64,000 nucleotides of DNA from Brasilonema sp. CT11 (GTDB lineage: Bacteria > Cyanobacteriota > Cyanobacteriia > Cyanobacteriales > Nostocaceae), in the NCBI RefSeq assembly GCF_017982655.1, contig NZ_JABXYX010000011.1:50903-114902 (forward strand), in the 5' to 3' direction. The notes under the pieces are model-generated. The model was not told where the DNA came from. It made no database searches and saw only the letters and a program-made list of their open reading frames with translations. Each line of letters starts with the position of its first letter. Within the stretch, counting starts at the first letter, position 1. The translations under genes were made by a program, and so were the position numbers. Of the stretch, positions 61,526 to 64,000 are shown one piece after another.

Positions 61526-63199
61526 CTACGCAATTTCGGTTCGGTGGTCAACAATGATCACAGCAGGATCATTTGCGTCATACCCTGTTGAATAATTGCT
61601 AGAAGGGGTATTTACAATTGGCGTTTCCTTACGAACACCCCGGTCATAACCTTGGTGATGAACACCATCTATTTCGGTGGCATCAAAGATATCAAACTCT
61701 TCAATTCCTCGACGTTTCAAAATTGGTTCAGCATGGTGGATTTCATCGTTTGTGCCATCAACAATCACCAAGTTATCGCCTCTATTGACGCGATCGCTGT
61801 AAACTCGCGCACGGTTTTCAGGAATTCCCAAACCAACGAGTCCGCCTGCCAAACCACCAGCAGCCGCACCAATCGCTCCGCCTGCAAGTGTTGTAGCTAA
61901 AGCAGTTGCTGCTGCACCGCCTGCAATGATAGGACCAACACCAGGAATAGTTAAAGCACCAAGACCAACTAACAAGCCTCCCAAACCGCCAAGGGCACCA
62001 CCTGTGGCAGCTCCAGCTTTTGCCCCTTCGTCTGCTTTATTGCCTGTTTCAAGATTTGTATTGACGCCAGCAATATTGCTCTTGCCATCTGTATCTTTTG
62101 CAATCAGCGACACTTGATTCAAGGGGAAACCTGCATCTCGCAGTTCTGTCAGTGCTGCTTCTGCATCACGGCGGTGAGGAAAGACACCAATTGCTCGTCT
62201 AGTTCTTTGCAATGTTGCTGTGCCCCCAACAGGCTGTGTAGAACTGATGAGAGCTGGATCGTGAATCTCCCATTGTTCAATTCCATGTCTATTTAGAATC
62301 GTGCCAGCGCTATTAATTTCATCATCTGTACCGTTAATAACGACGACATAATCTCCATTATTCAGGCGCTCATTGTAAAAGTGATTGCGAGCATCAGGAA
62401 ATCTAAACCTTGTGGCGTCAATACGATCCCTCAAGTCAACTCCGGTAAAAGGTTCTCTTCGGGTTGAGTCCCTGTTAAATACGGAAATTTGACTTAAAGG
62501 AAAACCTGCTGTTCGCAAATCGTTAACTGCAGCTTCGGCATCGCGCAGATGGGAGAAGTAACCAACGGCGTGTTTATTTTGACCCAAACCTCCACGTGGA
62601 GCAGAGGAGAGTCCAGTAGCTGGCGAGACATATTCGGCTGTCCCACTTGTGACTCCAGATCTGTCGTAAACGTCAAACTCTTCAATTCCTCGCCGCTTTA
62701 AAATCTCTTCTGCTTTAGCGATTTCTGCATCTGTGGCATCTATGATGATCAGGTAGTCTCCGCGCTCTACTCGTTCGTTATAAACTCTGGCTCTTTCTTC
62801 AGGAATTCCCAAACCAACCAATGCACCAAGTAGACTACCAGCAGCAGCACCAATACCTGCTCCTGCTGCAGTTGTAGCTAGGGCAGTTGCTGTTGCTCCA
62901 GCAAGCATAATCGGACCAATTCCCGGAATTGCTAATGTGCCAAGACCGACTAGCAAACCAGTTAATCCGCCCAATACACCACCAGAAACAGCTCCAACTG
63001 TAGCACCCTCATCAGATTTATTACCGATATTTTCCCGCACTTCGGTGCCCGCAATCTCATCGTTGCGGTCTGCATCTCGCTTGATGACAGATACTTTATC
63101 TATTGGGAAGCCGGATTCTCTCAGCTCATAGAGTGCGCCTTCTGCATCTCGACGATTAGAAAACACACCTACAGCACGCTTATTTATACCCATAACCAT
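61526..63199 (-). CDS. General stress protein with three 17M/YflT-like repeats and glycine zippers
   Basis: The 557-residue protein contains three copies of a short alpha/beta domain starting AVGVFSNRRDAEGAL (about 7), AVGYFSHLRDAEAAV (about 210) and AIGVFPHRRDAEAAL (about 335). Repeats 1 and 3 are followed by a Gly/Ala glycine-zipper segment (GGLTGLLVGLG, GGLGGLLVGLG) that may insert in membranes; repeat 2 has lost it. All end in an RxxIEExxxxD-like strand. The family resembles general stress protein 17M of Bacillus. GAGG 9 bases before ATG 63199 supports that start. The repeats are similar enough that an internal duplication is likely. Confidence 0.82.
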   Translation of the reverse strand: MVMGINKRAVGVFSNRRDAEGALYELRESGFPIDKVSVIKRDADRNDEIAGTEVRENIGNKSDEGATVGAVSGGVLGGLTGLLVGLGTLAIPGIGPIMLAGATATALATTAAGAGIGAAAGSLLGALVGLGIPEERARVYNERVERGDYLIIIDATDAEIAKAEEILKRRGIEEFDVYDRSGVTSGTAEYVSPATGLSSAPRGGLGQNKHAVGYFSHLRDAEAAVNDLRTAGFPLSQISVFNRDSTRREPFTGVDLRDRIDATRFRFPDARNHFYNERLNNGDYVVVINGTDDEINSAGTILNRHGIEQWEIHDPALISSTQPVGGTATLQRTRRAIGVFPHRRDAEAALTELRDAGFPLNQVSLIAKDTDGKSNIAGVNTNLETGNKADEGAKAGAATGGALGGLGGLLVGLGALTIPGVGPIIAGGAAATALATTLAGGAIGAAAGGLAGGLVGLGIPENRARVYSDRVNRGDNLVIVDGTNDEIHHAEPILKRRGIEEFDIFDATEIDGVHHQGYDRGVRKETPIVNTPSSNYSTGYDANDPAVIIVDHRTEIA

Positions 63200-63539
63200 G
63201 CTTTCTTAACCTCAAGAGTAAAATTAATTTTCTAGGTTCTTATTTAAGTACCTTCGATTTTATTTATCCAGGTTTTTAATTTTTTTTTCATCAATCCCTT
63301 GGAGGAATTTTTATCTATCTTTAGTATTAGAAAATAAAACAATGTGTAGTTTGTTTAAAAAAATTAAGATAATATTTGATTTTAGATTATTTTTCTCATT
63401 TTTTATTTTTGAGATGATGTCTAAAAGTCTCATTAATTTTAATCAAACAATGTCTTGTTTTGTGTTTTTTGTATCAAGGCAGACAATCTGACTGTCATTC
63501 AGAGGCTTTGCCAAGAGTTGTTTGAGCGGTGAGTCCAGC
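63200..63539. other. Intergenic A/T-rich region
   Basis: Upstream region of the general stress protein gene. It is very A/T-rich around 63240-63470. No gene or clear promoter is identified by eye. Confidence 0.35.
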
Positions 63540-64000
63540 CCCCGTCTTGGATGCCACTTGACGCCAGACGCACGCCACATGCTACAACGCGGGGAACCCT
63601 CCGCAGTCGCCACAACGGGGGGAACCCCCGCAAGGCGCTGCTCTCCGCAACGCAGTGGCTCCTCAAGTCGGGAGACCCGCCCAGGCGAAAGCGGCTCCTT
63701 TATGCCGGGAGAGCCTTTCGGCAGTCGCAGCCTACGGCTCGCTTCGCTAACATGGGGGAAACCACGGCAGGTGCTACAACGGGGCGGCACGTTATGTTCC
63801 TCCGCTTCCCCCCAAAAGCTGCGAAGTCTGCCGGATGGAAGATTCCACCCCGCGAGCTTCGCGCCTTGGGAACCCCAACGCCAGATGCCATAGACGGGAA
63901 ACCCGTCTATGGCACAAAGTGCCACGCTGCGCGAACAGCACTGGCTCCGCAACGCACTGCCTCCCCAAGACCGCGCTGCCTCACCCCCGCAGTGGCTCCC
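63540..64000. repeat. Dense cluster of GC-rich palindromic repeats at the window end
   Basis: About 460 bases, strikingly GC-rich compared with the flanking A/T-rich DNA, consisting of short palindromic or tandem units (GGGGAACCC, CCGCAACGC, GGGAGACCC, CGCAGTGGCTCC). The cluster runs off the window edge. Open frames on both strands of about 120-170 codons exist here but encode Arg/Pro/Ser/Gly-rich sequence with no domain and are judged artefacts of the composition. Confidence 0.7.
63887..63913. repeat. Perfect 12-bp stem hairpin in the GC-rich cluster
   Basis: GCCATAGACGGG, a three-base loop AAA and CCCGTCTATGGC form an exact stem-loop inside the terminal repeat cluster. Perfect conservation of both arms suggests a recent or maintained element. 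Confidence 0.75.

Noticed and set aside
63443..63952. Open frames of 169 codons (minus) and 123 codons (plus) in the GC-rich end region
   Set aside because: They overlap on both strands in repeat sequence, are Arg/Pro/Ser/Gly-rich and have no domain or ribosome binding site.
1..64000. CRISPR array
   Set aside because: The repeats seen are dispersed palindromes. No regularly spaced identical repeats of 25-40 bases were found.
1..64000. tRNA or rRNA genes
   Set aside because: No cloverleaf with a T-loop GGTTCRA signature and no rRNA-like stretches were noticed; a covariance-model scan would be needed to exclude one.

Overview
The window comes from a filamentous, probably heterocyst-forming cyanobacterium of the Nostoc/Tolypothrix/Scytonema type. 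The evidence is the frequent HIP1 octamer GCGATCGC inside genes, the A/T-rich intergenic DNA sprinkled with short GC-rich palindromic repeats, and gene families typical of that group: tandem hybrid histidine kinases, giant Ser/Thr kinase-ATPases, AAA-like NTPases and PEP-CTERM proteins. I see no rRNA, tRNA, CRISPR array, origin or intact insertion sequence. The species is inferred, not read.

Region 1 (0-8.4 kb): a histidine kinase/AraC-type response regulator pair converges on a secreted subtilase-like PEP-CTERM protein. A class II lanthipeptide locus follows. A 67-residue double-glycine precursor (minus strand) is divergent from a LanM synthetase with a Cys-Cys-Gly zinc motif of the ProcM type, and a usable promoter lies on each side of the shared intergenic region. 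A truncated histidine kinase that has lost its phospho-acceptor His follows lanM.

Region 2 (9-14.6 kb): a membrane haem sensor (CxxCH, DUF3365) with a MinD-like ATPase, then a sucrose-phosphate-synthase-type glycosyltransferase and a serine carboxypeptidase of family S10.

Region 3 (15-23 kb, minus strand): a complete NHLM-type peptide export cassette in transcription order: tandem cyclic-nucleotide-binding-fold protein, HlyD-type adaptor, C39 peptidase ABC transporter, and a second ABC transporter with an N-terminal sensor-like domain. It is the obvious candidate to trim and export the lanthipeptide made 10 kb away.

Region 4 (23.6-30.9 kb, plus strand): a tightly packed stressosome operon, RsbR-RsbS-RsbT, then an ATPase-SpoIIE phosphatase fusion and two hybrid histidine kinases. 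The first kinase carries an extra RsbT-like ATPase domain at its N-terminus. No sigma factor or RsbU is present, so the partner-switching module appears to be wired to phosphorelay output. A DUF411 protein, a diacylglycerol-kinase-like lipid kinase and a metallophosphoesterase follow.

Region 5 (34-57 kb) is an accessory region: a trypsin-nuclease fusion, an uncharacterised 521-residue cyanobacterial protein, an HTH-AAA NTPase, a non-autonomous IS5-type element with TSDs, a roughly 1960-residue Ser/Thr kinase-ATPase-GAF-AAA protein, two orphan proteins, an amidohydrolase, a patatin phospholipase, two leaderless peptidoglycan hydrolases and a TOMM cyclodehydratase (ThiF-like/YcaO fusion) with a decayed partial copy beside it.

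Region 6 (57-64 kb): a cation/proton antiporter with stress domains, a broken HAD hydrolase gene, and a group of stress-type proteins (acidic disordered protein, BON lipoprotein, three-repeat general stress protein). The window ends in a dense cluster of GC-rich palindromic repeats.
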